64,000 bases of DNA from Erythrobacter colymbi. GTDB lineage: Bacteria > Pseudomonadota > Alphaproteobacteria > Sphingomonadales > Sphingomonadaceae. How positions within the stretch are numbered: position 1 is the first letter of the stretch; every line of letters begins with the position of its first letter. Below the pieces are notes generated by a model, which searched no databases, had not been told where the DNA came from, and saw nothing but the letters and a program-made list of their open reading frames with translations. The position numbers were made by a program, and so were the translations under genes. Location of the stretch: assembly GCF_002155685.1 (NCBI RefSeq), contig NZ_MUYK01000001.1:124001-188000 (forward strand), given 5' to 3'. Shown here one piece after another: positions 16,346 to 25,267 of the stretch.

Positions 16346-16567
16346 GGCTGCCGGTGTGCCATACTCGCCCCGAAAAGCAAAAACCCCTTTCCGCGGCAAA
16401 GGGTCGCGCGGAAAGGGGCTCTTGCGGCCGCGTTCGCAGGGAATGCCGATCCGCGCAGCGCTGCCACGCGACTCCTTTACCACGATTCCCGAGGCTCCCC
16501 AATCCCGAGTGCCTTGCGGAAGTGCCGATCTCCCGCTATCCGCCGCGCCTTGCCCTAGCCGGCAAAC

Positions 16568-16658
16568 GGAGCAGTGGCCGAGTGGTCGAAGGCGCACGCC
16601 TGGAAAGTGTGTATACGTCAAAAGCGTATCGAGGGTTCGAATCCCTCCTGCTCCGCCA
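16568..16658 (+). tRNA. tRNA-Ser (anticodon GGA), CCA encoded
   Basis: The acceptor GGAGCAG pairs with CTGCTCC. The anticodon stem CACGC/GTGTG encloses loop CTGGAAA with anticodon GGA at 16602-16604. A long class II variable arm follows, and the T-arm contains GGTTCGAATCC. The discriminator G is followed by an encoded CCA. It decodes UCC and UCU. Confidence 0.97.
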
Positions 16659-17482
16659 CCGATCCCTGAAAAACTTGAGTTTTTCCTCTCAAGGGTCGCC
16701 AGTTCCCATAAACGCTCCCCGATACGAGGTCGGCATGGGGCGAGCGGCATGGCGGGGCATTTCTTTCTGCCCAAATCTGGATCACATACCGGTAACGGCT
16801 TGGAAGCTGAGAACGGTACACACCCTACGCGACGGATCGCAGCATCTATTCGCACAGATATGCTTTGCGTAACAGCGAGATAACCAGCATCGCTATAGAC
16901 GGCAGCTTCCCAATCAGGTTCGGATAGGCCCGAATCTGCTAATCAGATCCGAGTTAAGCGCACTGAGCCCTTTGAAGCGATAAGGCATTTTTGAGCGTGG
17001 CTCGCAAATCAGTTTTGATTGACCAGGTGGCTGCAAACCGGAGGTCGGCAACCGCTAAGGTGCATGGATTGCCTTCAGCCACACACCCCGCCCCAGCTTC
17101 GCAATATCAAATCGCCGCAGGTCCGGCACCCGTAGCCATGTCGGCCCCTGCTTGCATTAACCTCGCGCCATATGCTTGATGGCAGATCATTCCGGCGAAC
17201 GACGATACACCTGCCCTCAATGGCCGAGTTTGGCGGAACAAGCCATTGCAAACAGTATTTATGAGCGACCGGGTCTGGGTCGGAAGCCGTCACGGTTCAG
17301 ATCGGGCCACGAACGACGGCTTTGCCCGCGCTCTGGAAGATTTCGGAAGTTCGCCTTCCGAGCCCATAACTGCCCCCAGGTTCTTGATTGATCAGCAAGG
17401 CCACCCGCCGCAAATCCCCATTGCCTGATCGAATTATCTATATATCATCAGATATAGATTCGACAGGCGATCAGGGGACCTT
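16659..17482. other. 824-bp AT-richer gene-free stretch after tRNA-Ser
   Basis: No convincing coding sequence on either strand. Short open frames lack ribosome binding sites and recognisable motifs. Base composition is visibly less GC-rich than the flanks. It begins exactly at the 3' end of a tRNA gene, a common integration point, but I see neither an integrase gene nor a second copy of the tRNA 3' end. The last 50 bp carry the operator-like palindrome of the TonB receptor gene. Confidence 0.6.
17436..17459. promoter_or_regulatory. ModE-box-like palindrome upstream of TonB receptor
   Basis: ATCTATAT-atcatcag-ATATAGAT is a perfect inverted repeat (8-bp arms, 8-bp centre) 23 bp before the receptor start codon. 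Its TATAT/ATATA half sites resemble the known ModE operator pattern, and a ModE-type regulator is encoded convergently beyond the receptor gene. Binding is inferred. Confidence 0.55.
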
Positions 17483-19843
17483 TTGCGCACTATTCTTCCA
17501 ATCGGCCTGCTAGGCAGCGCCGCACTTGTGCTGCCACCACCGGCCATGGCGGAGGCGGTGTGGGCGGAGGATGGGGCAGGCGATCCGATCATCGTCACCG
17601 CGCGCCAGCGTCCGGAGGAGGCGCAGGACGTGCCTGCCGCGCTCTCGGTGGTGGACGCGCGCTGGCTGGAGCAGTCCTACACGCTGAACACCCGCGACCT
17701 GACGGTGCTGGTGCCCGCGCTCAACTACTCCTCGGCCAATCCGCGCAACACGGCCTTCACCATCCGCGGGCTGGGATCGAGCGTGGTCGCGGTGAGCCAG
17801 GCGAACGACGGGCTGGAACCTGGGGTGGGCTACTATGTCGACGGGGTCTACCACGCGCGGCCTGCGACCGCCGCCTTCGACTTTTCGGACATTGAACGCA
17901 TCGAAGTGCTGCGCGGGCCGCAGGGGACGCTGTTCGGGAAGAACACCACGGCGGGTGCAATCAATATCCTCTCGGCCGCGCCGAGCTTCACGCGCGCCTA
18001 CAATGCCGAGCTGAGCGGCGGCGAGCGGGCTTTCGCGCAGGGGCGCTTTTCGGCGACCGGGCCGCTCGCGGGCGAGACGCTCGCCTATCGCCTCTCGGGC
18101 ACCTTCACCCGGCGTGACGGGGTGCTGCGCAATGTGCGGACCGGCGCGGACCAGAACACCTTGGGCGCGCAGGCGGTGCGCGGGCAGGTGCTTTGGCAGC
18201 CTTCGCAGGACTTGCGGTTCCGGCTGATCGCCGACTTCGCCAATTTCGACAGCGAATGCTGCACGCAGGTGTTCCTGCGCGTCGGCACCAGCCTGCGCCC
18301 CGCCGCGCGGCAATATCCGGCGTTGGCAGCGGCGGCGGGCTATGCCCCGCCTAGCACCAATCCCTATGACCGCCTGACCGACATCGACGCGGCGCTGGCG
18401 GTGAAGACCAGCGAGGGCGGGGTGGCGGCGACCGCCGACTGGGACATCGGCCCGGCGACGGTCAAGTCGATCAGCGCATGGCGCTTCTGGAACTGGGACG
18501 CGGCGAACGACCGCGATTACACAGGCCTGCCGATCCAGCTGATCCAGCGCATCCCCTCGCGGCAGGATCAGCTCAGCCAGGAGGTGCGGATCGCATCGGA
18601 CGGGGACCGCGCGCTGAGCTATGTCGCGGGGCTTTATTTCTTCCGGCAGGTGCTGACCGGCAGCCCCAATTCGGTGTTCGGACCCTATGGCGCGCCGTGG
18701 CTGATCGGGGCGACGACCGGCGCGAATGCCACGCCGGTGCCCGCCAACCTGCTCGACGGTTACGGACAGACCGGCGAGACGCGCTTTGCGGTCAACAGCT
18801 ACGCCGCCTTTGCCGAGGCGAACTGGCGGATCGCGCCGCGCCTTACGCTGACCGGGGGCTTGCGCTACACCTACGAGAGCAAGGAGGGCGATTACAGCAC
18901 GCAGGTGTTCGGCGGGCCGGTGGTGACCTCGCCTGCGCTCATCAACGCGCGCCTCGGTGTGCTGCGGCCGCAGACCTATGCCGCGCGTGACAGTGAGGGC
19001 AGCCTGTCGGGCCGCGCCAATGTCGCGTGGGAGCCCGCCGATGACGTGCTGCTCTATGCCAGCTTCGCGCGCGGGTTCAAATCGGGCGGGATCAACATGT
19101 CGGGCCTGCCGCTCGATGCGAACAACCAGCCCGCGCTGGCGACCGCGGTGGTGGAGCCCGAGCGCAACACGACGTGGGAGGCGGGGATCAAGTCGGCGCT
19201 GTGGGACGGGCGACTGACCCTCAACCTCGCCGCCTATCGCACAACGGTGCGCGATTTCCAGGCGACCGTGGTGGATTCGAGCCAGACCGTGGCGCTGCGC
19301 GGCTACCTGTCGAACATCCCGGCGGTGCGGGTGCAGGGGGTGGAGGCCGATGCGCGGTTCACCCTCGGCAGGCTGACTCTGGTGGGCGCGCTCGCCTATG
19401 GGGACGGGACGTATACCGACTACCCGGCGGGCCCCTGTCCGCTGGAGCTCCAATCCTCTGCCACCGCCGCCTGTGACCTCACCGGCCAGCGCCTCGCCGG
19501 CCTGCCGCGCTGGTCGCAGACGCTGAGCGCCGACTATGCCGTCCCGCTCGGAAGGGGCGCGGTGTTCATCCACGCCGACAGCAATTGGCGCAGCGGCTAT
19601 CCCGGCGATCCGAGCCTGTCGCGCTTCACTGTCATCGATGGCTACAATCTCGCCAATGCGAGCCTCGGCTACCGGCGCAAGGATGCAGAGGGCAAGGGCT
19701 GGGAGGTTGCTGTCTTCGCGCGCAATCTGCTCGGTGCGGACTACATCCAGAACCTCACCATCCAGGCCGGCAATTCGGGGCTGATCCTCGGCACGCCAAG
19801 CGACCCGCGCACCGTGGGGGTGACGGTCAGGTTCCGGCGATAG
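17483..19843 (+). CDS. TonB-dependent outer-membrane receptor
   Basis: The protein has 786 residues from a TTG at 17483 preceded by CAGGGGA. A signal peptide (to about AMA, residue 23) is followed by the TonB-box-like stretch DPIIVTARQRPEEAQDVPAAL, a plug domain (FTIRGLGSS, YYVDGVYHARP, IEVLRGPQGTLFGKNTTAGAINI) and a 22-stranded barrel ending in VTVRFRR. Such receptors import scarce ligands with energy from TonB. The ligand is not evident from sequence. The ModE-like operator and neighbouring ModE-type regulator hint at molybdate- or tungstate-linked control. The 3' end overlaps the convergent regulator gene by 17 bp. Confidence 0.92.
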   Translation: MRTILPIGLLGSAALVLPPPAMAEAVWAEDGAGDPIIVTARQRPEEAQDVPAALSVVDARWLEQSYTLNTRDLTVLVPALNYSSANPRNTAFTIRGLGSSVVAVSQANDGLEPGVGYYVDGVYHARPATAAFDFSDIERIEVLRGPQGTLFGKNTTAGAINILSAAPSFTRAYNAELSGGERAFAQGRFSATGPLAGETLAYRLSGTFTRRDGVLRNVRTGADQNTLGAQAVRGQVLWQPSQDLRFRLIADFANFDSECCTQVFLRVGTSLRPAARQYPALAAAAGYAPPSTNPYDRLTDIDAALAVKTSEGGVAATADWDIGPATVKSISAWRFWNWDAANDRDYTGLPIQLIQRIPSRQDQLSQEVRIASDGDRALSYVAGLYFFRQVLTGSPNSVFGPYGAPWLIGATTGANATPVPANLLDGYGQTGETRFAVNSYAAFAEANWRIAPRLTLTGGLRYTYESKEGDYSTQVFGGPVVTSPALINARLGVLRPQTYAARDSEGSLSGRANVAWEPADDVLLYASFARGFKSGGINMSGLPLDANNQPALATAVVEPERNTTWEAGIKSALWDGRLTLNLAAYRTTVRDFQATVVDSSQTVALRGYLSNIPAVRVQGVEADARFTLGRLTLVGALAYGDGTYTDYPAGPCPLELQSSATAACDLTGQRLAGLPRWSQTLSADYAVPLGRGAVFIHADSNWRSGYPGDPSLSRFTVIDGYNLANASLGYRRKDAEGKGWEVAVFARNLLGADYIQNLTIQAGNSGLILGTPSDPRTVGVTVRFRR

Positions 19844-20234
19844 GCAGGTCTGCCCCTTCGTCCCGCTGTGTGGGACGAGGGGAGGGCAGAAGCGACTGGT
19901 CGATGATCGCCGCAAGCTCCGCACCGCAGGCCTGCTCCAGTGCGCCTTGCAGTTGTCGGTATCGGGCAAGGATCGCTTCGCCCAGTCCGGTCAGGTGCGC
20001 GCCCGCTTTCGGGTTGCCCGGCGTGGTCGCCACCAGAGGCTCGGCCCAGCAGCGGTTCATCGTGTCCACCAGCAGCCATGTGCGGCGATAACTCATTCCA
20101 AGCGCTCGCCCCGCCGCCGAGATCGAGTGGTGCGAAGCAATGGCTTCGAGAAGGTCGGCCTTGCCCGGGCCCATCGCGATCTCGTCGCCGCACATGATCT
20201 GGACCTTGAGCTTGATAGGGGATCCGCGCTGCAT
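19827..20234 (-). CDS. Stand-alone ModE-type winged-helix regulator
   Basis: The protein has 135 residues. Residues about 20-110 match the N-terminal DNA-binding domain of ModE/LysR type: KADLLEAIASHHSISAAGRALGMSYRRTWLLVDTMNRC, then a wing with GNPKAGAHLTGLGEAILARYRQL. The C-terminal molybdate-binding domains of full ModE are absent. Stand-alone proteins of this type exist, but their signals are often unknown. It is convergent with the TonB receptor, whose promoter carries a ModE-box-like palindrome, so it is the likely regulator. The ATG at 20234 is used; a later ATG (MCGDE) is possible. Confidence 0.85.
   Translation of the reverse strand: MQRGSPIKLKVQIMCGDEIAMGPGKADLLEAIASHHSISAAGRALGMSYRRTWLLVDTMNRCWAEPLVATTPGNPKAGAHLTGLGEAILARYRQLQGALEQACGAELAAIIDQSLLPSPRPTQRDEGADLPIAGT
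19854..19882. terminator. Hairpin at the convergent TonB receptor / ModE-type regulator junction
   Basis: CCCTTCGTCCC pairs with GGGACGAGGGG around loop GCTGTGT (11 bp, one G-T pair). It lies 11 bp beyond the receptor stop and inside the 3' end of the regulator gene. There is no U-run. Confidence 0.45.
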
Positions 20235-20494
20235 AGCACAGTTGTAGCCGCGCTAAGGTTGCAGTCTACCATCAATCCGATTGAAGTCTCTGCGGCAGGT
20301 TTCCACCCACAAACGGTCATCGATACAGTCCATCGCCAACGTCTGCTCTCGATTAAAGCCCCCATTAGAGGCCTGTGTTAGATCGGGTCCTGCACGAGGT
20401 GTCCCTCGATCCGGCCCTCGGCGAGGTTGGTCCAGAACAGATTTTTGCTGTGCTCCAGAAGAAATGCAAAGGTTCATCATCGTCGCCGTAAGAA
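20235..20494. other. Intergenic gap upstream of the tandem operators
   Basis: Together with the operator region to 20555, this gap between the divergent ModE-type and amidohydrolase genes spans 321 bp. I see no gene, tRNA or strong hairpin before 20495. Small open frames here lack ribosome binding sites and motifs. It presumably carries the promoter of the ModE-type gene. Confidence 0.5.
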
Positions 20495-20549
20495 ATCTGA
20501 ACGAATGTTCGCATAGGGACTCGACTCTTATCTGAACGTATGATCAGAT
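20495..20549. promoter_or_regulatory. Tandem TetR-type operators upstream of amidohydrolase
   Basis: Two copies of ATCTGAAC begin at 20495 and 20530. They form TGAAC-GAAT-GTTCG (20498-20511) and TGAAC-GTAT-GATCA (20533-20546), with GACTCG between them. The same tandem arrangement, with nearly the same spacing, precedes the TetR gene at 23676-23725. The second site ends 9 bp before the amidohydrolase ATG, so a bound repressor would block initiation. Confidence 0.6.
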
Positions 20550-20555
20550 ATTGTC

Positions 20556-22157
20556 ATGCCCGATCTGCACCATCATCGCCATGCCCCCATAACGCCGGGC
20601 GACGACTGGCCAGCATTCCTCGATGCAGCTCATCAGATGACCAACGCCTCGTGCTGCGGCGGAGGCGGCGGCGGGAGCGCGCCTCTGGCTGGCGGCGCGA
20701 CAAAGCCCCCCGTGCTGTTGGACAAGGGATTTGCCGCCTGGCGCGACAGCGTGGCTGGGGCGCGTCCGAGAGTCCCGGTGGAACGCGGCCCGTTCGTGCT
20801 GCCGGGTGTCACCCTCCATGAGGCCGGCCGTGCACCGGAAGGGCCAGTCGACCTGCTGGTCGAGAGCGGGCGGATTGCCGGCATTTACGCGCCCGGCACC
20901 ATCGGCGTCGCGGTGCGGGTGATCGAGGCACTGCGCGGGCATACTGTCACGACGGCGCTCACCGACATGCACATCCACATGCCGCCGGACAACATCCTGC
21001 GCCTGACCCCGCTGTTCATGCTTTTGAACCTGCGTTTCGGCGTGGTGCGCGCCCGCGATGCAGGCGATCCCGACGGCTCCTCGACCCCGGCGGCGCTGGC
21101 GCTGGTCCAGTCGGGTGCGCTGCCCGGACCGCAGATTCACTACGCCTACGCCTTCGTCGGCGATGGCCGCGCGCGCTGGGGCAACACCATCGCCATGACG
21201 CATCCGGACGAGGCCGCGGGGATCGTCGCTCGCCTCAAGTTCGCGGGCGCAAGCTGGATCAAGGCTTACGAGAACCTCGATGCGCCGCGCATCGCCGCCC
21301 TGTGCCGCGCTGCCGAGGCGGAAGGGATGCAGGTCATGGGCCATGTCCCGACCGCGCTTCGGCTCGAGGATGCGCGCCTGCCCGATGCGCAGCACGGTTT
21401 CGGCATCCCCGAACCCGCCTCGCTGCGGCGCGACCATATCCTCAATCGCAACATCGACTGGGAGTCGGTCGATCGCGCGCGGATCGAGCAGGTGATCGCG
21501 GGCTGTCTCGACCACGGCCTTGCGATGACACCGACCCTCGTCACCACCCGCGGGCTGCTGCGGATGGAGGATTGGGAGCGTGAGCGCAGAGCCCCTGACA
21601 CCCGGCTGCTGTCCGGCTTCTACACCGACATCGTCTGGCACCCTGACCACGGCCTGCCGGTCTATCGCGGCATCACGCCCGAGGATTTCGACCGCGCCCG
21701 CGATGCCTTTGCGCGCAAGGTCGAAGTGGTGGGTGAGGCCGTCAAAGCAGGTGTCGACATGCGGCTCGGCACCGATACACAGCAACCCTTCATCATTCCC
21801 GGCATCGCCCTGCATGACGAGATGCGCGCCTTCGAAGCGGCCGGTGTGACGCGCGAGCAGGTGTGGCGGATGGCCGGCCCTGAAGCGTCGCGGAAGCTTG
21901 GCGTCGAGGATGCGGGCCGGATCGCGGTCGGACAGCGTGCCGACCTGATCGTCACCCAGCGTTCGCCCTTTGCGCCCGACTGGTCGCCCGACATGATCAA
22001 GGCGACGATCTGCGGCGGAGCGTGCCTGCTCGCCAGCGATCTCGACAGCGCGATCCGGGTCGAGCTGCGGCGCTTCGAGAACCGCTTTGCGCGGCACCTT
22101 GTGCGTTGGCTGGCGCGCTTCTCGCTGAACAAGGCTGCGCGCGATTTCGTCGGCTGA
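20556..22157 (+). CDS. Amidohydrolase-superfamily protein
   Basis: The protein has 533 residues. A metal-dependent hydrolase core is visible: TDMHIHM (first metal His pair), KAYENLD (candidate bridging Lys), QVMGHVP (His), LPDAQHGFGI (His), and GTDTQQP (Asp), followed by the terminal SRKLGVEDAGRIAVGQRADLIV typical of the family. A His-rich start and a Gly-rich segment (CCGGGGGGSA) precede the core, and there is no signal peptide. The substrate is unknown, possibly a cyclic amide or peptide. No clear ribosome binding site precedes the ATG, and the operator ends 9 bp upstream, so the message may be leaderless or start at the later ATG near 20637. The alpha/beta hydrolase gene follows 19 bp later. 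Confidence 0.85.
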   Translation: MPDLHHHRHAPITPGDDWPAFLDAAHQMTNASCCGGGGGGSAPLAGGATKPPVLLDKGFAAWRDSVAGARPRVPVERGPFVLPGVTLHEAGRAPEGPVDLLVESGRIAGIYAPGTIGVAVRVIEALRGHTVTTALTDMHIHMPPDNILRLTPLFMLLNLRFGVVRARDAGDPDGSSTPAALALVQSGALPGPQIHYAYAFVGDGRARWGNTIAMTHPDEAAGIVARLKFAGASWIKAYENLDAPRIAALCRAAEAEGMQVMGHVPTALRLEDARLPDAQHGFGIPEPASLRRDHILNRNIDWESVDRARIEQVIAGCLDHGLAMTPTLVTTRGLLRMEDWERERRAPDTRLLSGFYTDIVWHPDHGLPVYRGITPEDFDRARDAFARKVEVVGEAVKAGVDMRLGTDTQQPFIIPGIALHDEMRAFEAAGVTREQVWRMAGPEASRKLGVEDAGRIAVGQRADLIVTQRSPFAPDWSPDMIKATICGGACLLASDLDSAIRVELRRFENRFARHLVRWLARFSLNKAARDFVG

Positions 22158-22176
22158 TCCTCAGGAAACCCCGCAG

Positions 22177-23058
22177 ATGACGAGACCCCGCGCCGAATCC
22201 CGCATCCTCGACGCTGCCGCGCGCCGCGCCCTGGGCGGCACCTTTGCCGAGCTGCCACAGGGCGTCACCCGCTATCGCTTGCAGGGGCGTAGCGATGGCG
22301 ATCTCGTGGTGCTGATCCACGGCTATTCGGTGGGATCCTTCGTCTGGGAGCCGCTCGAAATGCTGCTCGCGGCGCAGGGTTTCGCAACGCTGTCATTCGA
22401 CATGCCGGGGCACGGTTTCACCGACCGGCCGAAGGCAAACTACACCCGCACCCTGTTCCGCGATCACCTTGCCGCGCTGATCGAGACCCTGGCACCCAAT
22501 GCGCGACTGCATCTGGTAGGCTGGTCAATGGGCGCCATGGTCGCCAGTGAGTTTGCCGTGCGGCACAATGACCGGGTGGCCTCGCTGTTCTTTGTCTCGC
22601 CCTCGGGCCTGCCGATCCGCATCGGGGTGCTGGGTCGCACGGCCTTCGTCCCGGTGCTGGGAGACCTCGGCTTCGCGATGATCGGGAGTGCGTCGCTGAG
22701 AGCCGCGCAGGCCAACTTCTTTGCTGACGGGAAGGCGCCGCAGCCATTCCTCGACCGCTACGACCGGCAGGCGGCCTTCAAGGGGTTCGCCCGCGCGATG
22801 CTCTCGACGCTGCGGTGCATGAACATGGACGATTTCCGCGAAGGCTATGCGGCTTTGGGCGCATCGGACCTGCCGGTCGAGGTGGTCTGGGCGCGCGCCG
22901 ACCGGGCGACGCCCTTTGCCAACCACGAAACCTTCGCCCGGCTCGTGCCGGAAGCGCGGATCCATCCGCTGGACGGGGTGGGGCACGCCAGCCAGTTCGA
23001 GGCACCCGATCTGATTGCGTCCTCCCTCTTGCCGTGGCTCAGGGAGAAGATCGGCTAG
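22177..23058 (+). CDS. Alpha/beta-fold hydrolase
   Basis: The protein has 293 residues. The canonical fold motifs are present: VVLIHGYSVGSFVW (oxyanion region), SFDMPGHGFTDRP, the nucleophile elbow GWSMGAM with its Ser, and the C-terminal catalytic His in GVGHASQFE. An Asp in WARADRATPF is the likely third triad member. It hydrolyses an ester or amide of unknown identity in the cytoplasm. It is in an operon with the preceding amidohydrolase (19-bp gap), suggesting consecutive steps on the same substrate. Its stop overlaps by 4 bp with the convergent TetR gene. Confidence 0.88.
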   Translation: MTRPRAESRILDAAARRALGGTFAELPQGVTRYRLQGRSDGDLVVLIHGYSVGSFVWEPLEMLLAAQGFATLSFDMPGHGFTDRPKANYTRTLFRDHLAALIETLAPNARLHLVGWSMGAMVASEFAVRHNDRVASLFFVSPSGLPIRIGVLGRTAFVPVLGDLGFAMIGSASLRAAQANFFADGKAPQPFLDRYDRQAAFKGFARAMLSTLRCMNMDDFREGYAALGASDLPVEVVWARADRATPFANHETFARLVPEARIHPLDGVGHASQFEAPDLIASSLLPWLREKIG

Positions 23059-23693
23059 TCAGCTTGCGAGCGTAGCCCGCGGGCGACGAAGTGGCCCACC
23101 AGTTCGGCGACATCGGCAAGATAGCGCGCGCGTTCGGCGGCATCGCGCGGCGGGACGCCTGCCATGGCACCGATCAGCGCGTGCTGCGCAATTGTCAGCA
23201 CCTCTTCTCGGCGAAGGGCATCGGCCTCGGGGCGGCCTTCAGCGAAGGCATCCGAGACCATACCCCGGATCATCTCGCGCAGCGCGCCCGCCAGCGCCGC
23301 GCGGGGTCCATCGGGCTGGGGGCGGACGAGACACAGGGTCTCGGGCCGCGCCGCCTGAAGCGCGACCACGCCGTCCATCAGCGCGGCGAAGAATGCGACG
23401 GGGTCCTCGCGCGCAAGATCGGGCGACAGGCGCGGCGCGAGTTCGGCCACGGCGTCCTCCGTCACCTGATCGACGATCGCCGCACCCAGATCATCGAGAT
23501 CGGCAAAGAACTGGTAGATCGCAGCCGGCGAGCATCCCGCGCGGCGGGCGAGCGGGCGCATCGCCAGCGCCTCGCCATCCTCGGCGATCATGGCAATCGC
23601 GGCTTCGATGATCCGGCCCTTGGTCGCCACGCCGTTGCGGCGCACCGGAGTGCGGGGTGCAGGCCGCTGGATTTTATCTGAACTAGTGTTCAC
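23055..23693 (-). CDS. TetR-family transcriptional regulator
   Basis: The protein has 212 residues from a GTG at 23693. The helix-turn-helix KGRIIEAAIAMIAEDGEALAMRPLARRAGCSPAAIYQFFADLDDL lies at about 25-70, with a ligand-binding helical domain after it. A perfect TGAAC-tagt-GTTCA operator overlaps its own start codon, so it is probably autorepressed. A second copy of the tandem operator lies in front of the amidohydrolase gene 3 kb away, so both catabolic units are likely under its control. It is divergent from the dipeptidase gene. Confidence 0.9.
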   Translation of the reverse strand: MNTSSDKIQRPAPRTPVRRNGVATKGRIIEAAIAMIAEDGEALAMRPLARRAGCSPAAIYQFFADLDDLGAAIVDQVTEDAVAELAPRLSPDLAREDPVAFFAALMDGVVALQAARPETLCLVRPQPDGPRAALAGALREMIRGMVSDAFAEGRPEADALRREEVLTIAQHALIGAMAGVPPRDAAERARYLADVAELVGHFVARGLRSQAD

Positions 23694-23725
23694 AAAAGAC
23701 TCGCAATTACCTGAACGCCTGTTAG
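23676..23725. promoter_or_regulatory. Tandem TetR-type operators in the TetR/dipeptidase divergent promoter
   Basis: TGAAC-TAGT-GTTCA (23679-23692, perfect) and TGAAC-GCCT-GTTAG (23712-23725) are 33 bp apart and share GACTCG between them. They copy the layout at 20495-20549. The first covers the TetR start codon. Confidence 0.65.
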
Positions 23726-23758
23726 CATAGCTAGATCGTCACCGACAGGAGAAACCGC

Positions 23759-25267
23759 ATGGCGGCTTGGGTAGTGCTAGGCGCATTGGTGGGGCTCGCG
23801 CTAGTGTGGACCGTGCTGGTCCGCACCGAGACATTCACGGCGGAGCGCATTTTCGGGACACGCAGCACGCCGCGCCCGCCGGTCTCGGCCACGGCGCTGG
23901 AGCTGCACGAGAAGCTGATCGTGGCCGATCTTCACGCGGATTCGCTGATCTGGCGGCGTAACCTGCTCCACCGCAGCGACCTTGGCCATTTCGACTTCCC
24001 GCGCATGGCCGAGGGCGGCGGCGCGGTGCAGGGCTTTCTGGTGGTGACCGAAAGTCCGAAGGTCATCACCGGCGGCGGCATTTCCGACAAGAGCGACCAG
24101 CTGACCGCACTCGGAATCGTCGATCAATGGCCGCTGCGCGCGATCCTCGACCAGACCGAACGCGCGCTCTATCTTGGGGGAAAGCTGCACCGCTTTGTCG
24201 GACGTTCGGGCGGGACGGTGCGTCTGATCCGCACGGCGCAGGATCTCGCAGCCATGCTCGCCGCGCGCCGGGCCGATCCTGCCGTGCGCGGAGCCTATCT
24301 CGGGCTCGAGGGGGCGGATGGCACAAGCTACCGTATCGAGAACCTTGGGCGGCTGTTTGGCGCCGGGTTCCGCACGACCGAGCTGTGCCACTACACCGAC
24401 ACTGCCTTTGCGGGATCGTCCTCGGGCATTTCAGGTGGCGGCCTCACCGCGTTCGGGCGGGAGGCGGTGCAGGAACTGGATCGGCTCGGTATGATGATCG
24501 ACCTTGCCCATGCGTCCCTCCGCACCGTGTCCGACGTGCTGGCATTGAGTTCGCGCGCACCCCTCGTCACCCACACCGGCAGCGCTTCCTGCCATCACGA
24601 TCCCAAGTGCCTGCCCGACGAACTCCTCAGGGAGATCGCCGCGCGGGGCGGCATCATCGGTCTGGGTTTCGTGCCCGACTATGTCGGCGAGGGAGAGCTG
24701 GATGCCATTTCCCGCGTGCTCGATCACATGATCGCCGCGCTTGGTCCTCAGGCGGTGGCGCTGGGTTCGGGCTTCTGCGCGCTCGCGCAACCGGTGCCCG
24801 TCCACCACCTGCCGCGCATCACCGAGGCCCTGCTGCGCTCGGGCCATGACGAGGGCGTGATTGCGCAGGTTATGGGCGGCAACGTGATCCGCTATCTGTC
24901 CGAAAACCTGCCCGGCGGATCACCTGCCGGGACCAGCGATGAGCGCGCGAGGGAGACGCAAGCCGCCCGAACAGTCGCGCTCGCGGATCAGGCGGGCGGG
25001 GCTGCAGGCGATGACCGAATTGGGCGGAAATTCCTGCCCTGCGCGCACAAGGCTGTGTTCGGCGACGATTCAATTGTCGCCGATCACCGCGCCGTCCATG
25101 ATGGTCGAGCCGATACCGATCAGGCAGCGGTCACCGATGGTGCAGCCGGGAGTGTTACGCGGTGGGTGATCGAGCAATCCTCGCCGACGATGGTGGGCGT
25201 AGTGTTGCCGAAGTGGATCATCACGAAGTCCTGGATGTTGGTGCGCGCGCCGATCCTGATCTCGTAG
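23759..25267 (+). CDS. M19-type membrane dipeptidase homologue with altered active site and abnormal C-terminus
   Basis: The frame codes for 502 residues, of which only about 385 look like dipeptidase. After an N-terminal membrane anchor come the M19 zinc ligands: DLHADS (His59, Asp61), GLEGADG (Glu184), DLAHAS (His251) and VTHTGS (His272). Where active enzymes have GSDFDG, this one reads GSGFCA (336-341), so the catalytic Asp is missing. After SENLP (about 385) the frame runs on for some 115 residues antisense through a carbonic-anhydrase-like pseudogene. A good AGGAG precedes the ATG. It may be non-catalytic or decaying. Confidence 0.75.
   Translation: MAAWVVLGALVGLALVWTVLVRTETFTAERIFGTRSTPRPPVSATALELHEKLIVADLHADSLIWRRNLLHRSDLGHFDFPRMAEGGGAVQGFLVVTESPKVITGGGISDKSDQLTALGIVDQWPLRAILDQTERALYLGGKLHRFVGRSGGTVRLIRTAQDLAAMLAARRADPAVRGAYLGLEGADGTSYRIENLGRLFGAGFRTTELCHYTDTAFAGSSSGISGGGLTAFGREAVQELDRLGMMIDLAHASLRTVSDVLALSSRAPLVTHTGSASCHHDPKCLPDELLREIAARGGIIGLGFVPDYVGEGELDAISRVLDHMIAALGPQAVALGSGFCALAQPVPVHHLPRITEALLRSGHDEGVIAQVMGGNVIRYLSENLPGGSPAGTSDERARETQAARTVALADQAGGAAGDDRIGRKFLPCAHKAVFGDDSIVADHRAVHDGRADTDQAAVTDGAAGSVTRWVIEQSSPTMVGVVLPKWIITKSWMLVRAPILIS

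Noticed and set aside
16659..17482. Small coding genes or an integrase remnant after tRNA-Ser
   Set aside because: Short frames on both strands have no ribosome binding site, motif or integrase-like residues, and no second att copy was seen by eye.
17510..19969. 819-codon minus-strand open frame
   Set aside because: Antisense to the TonB receptor and made of Arg/Gly/His-rich shadow sequence.
20253..20480. 75-codon minus-strand frame upstream of the ModE-type gene
   Set aside because: It has no ribosome binding site or recognisable motif, and its sequence resembles random translation of intergenic DNA.
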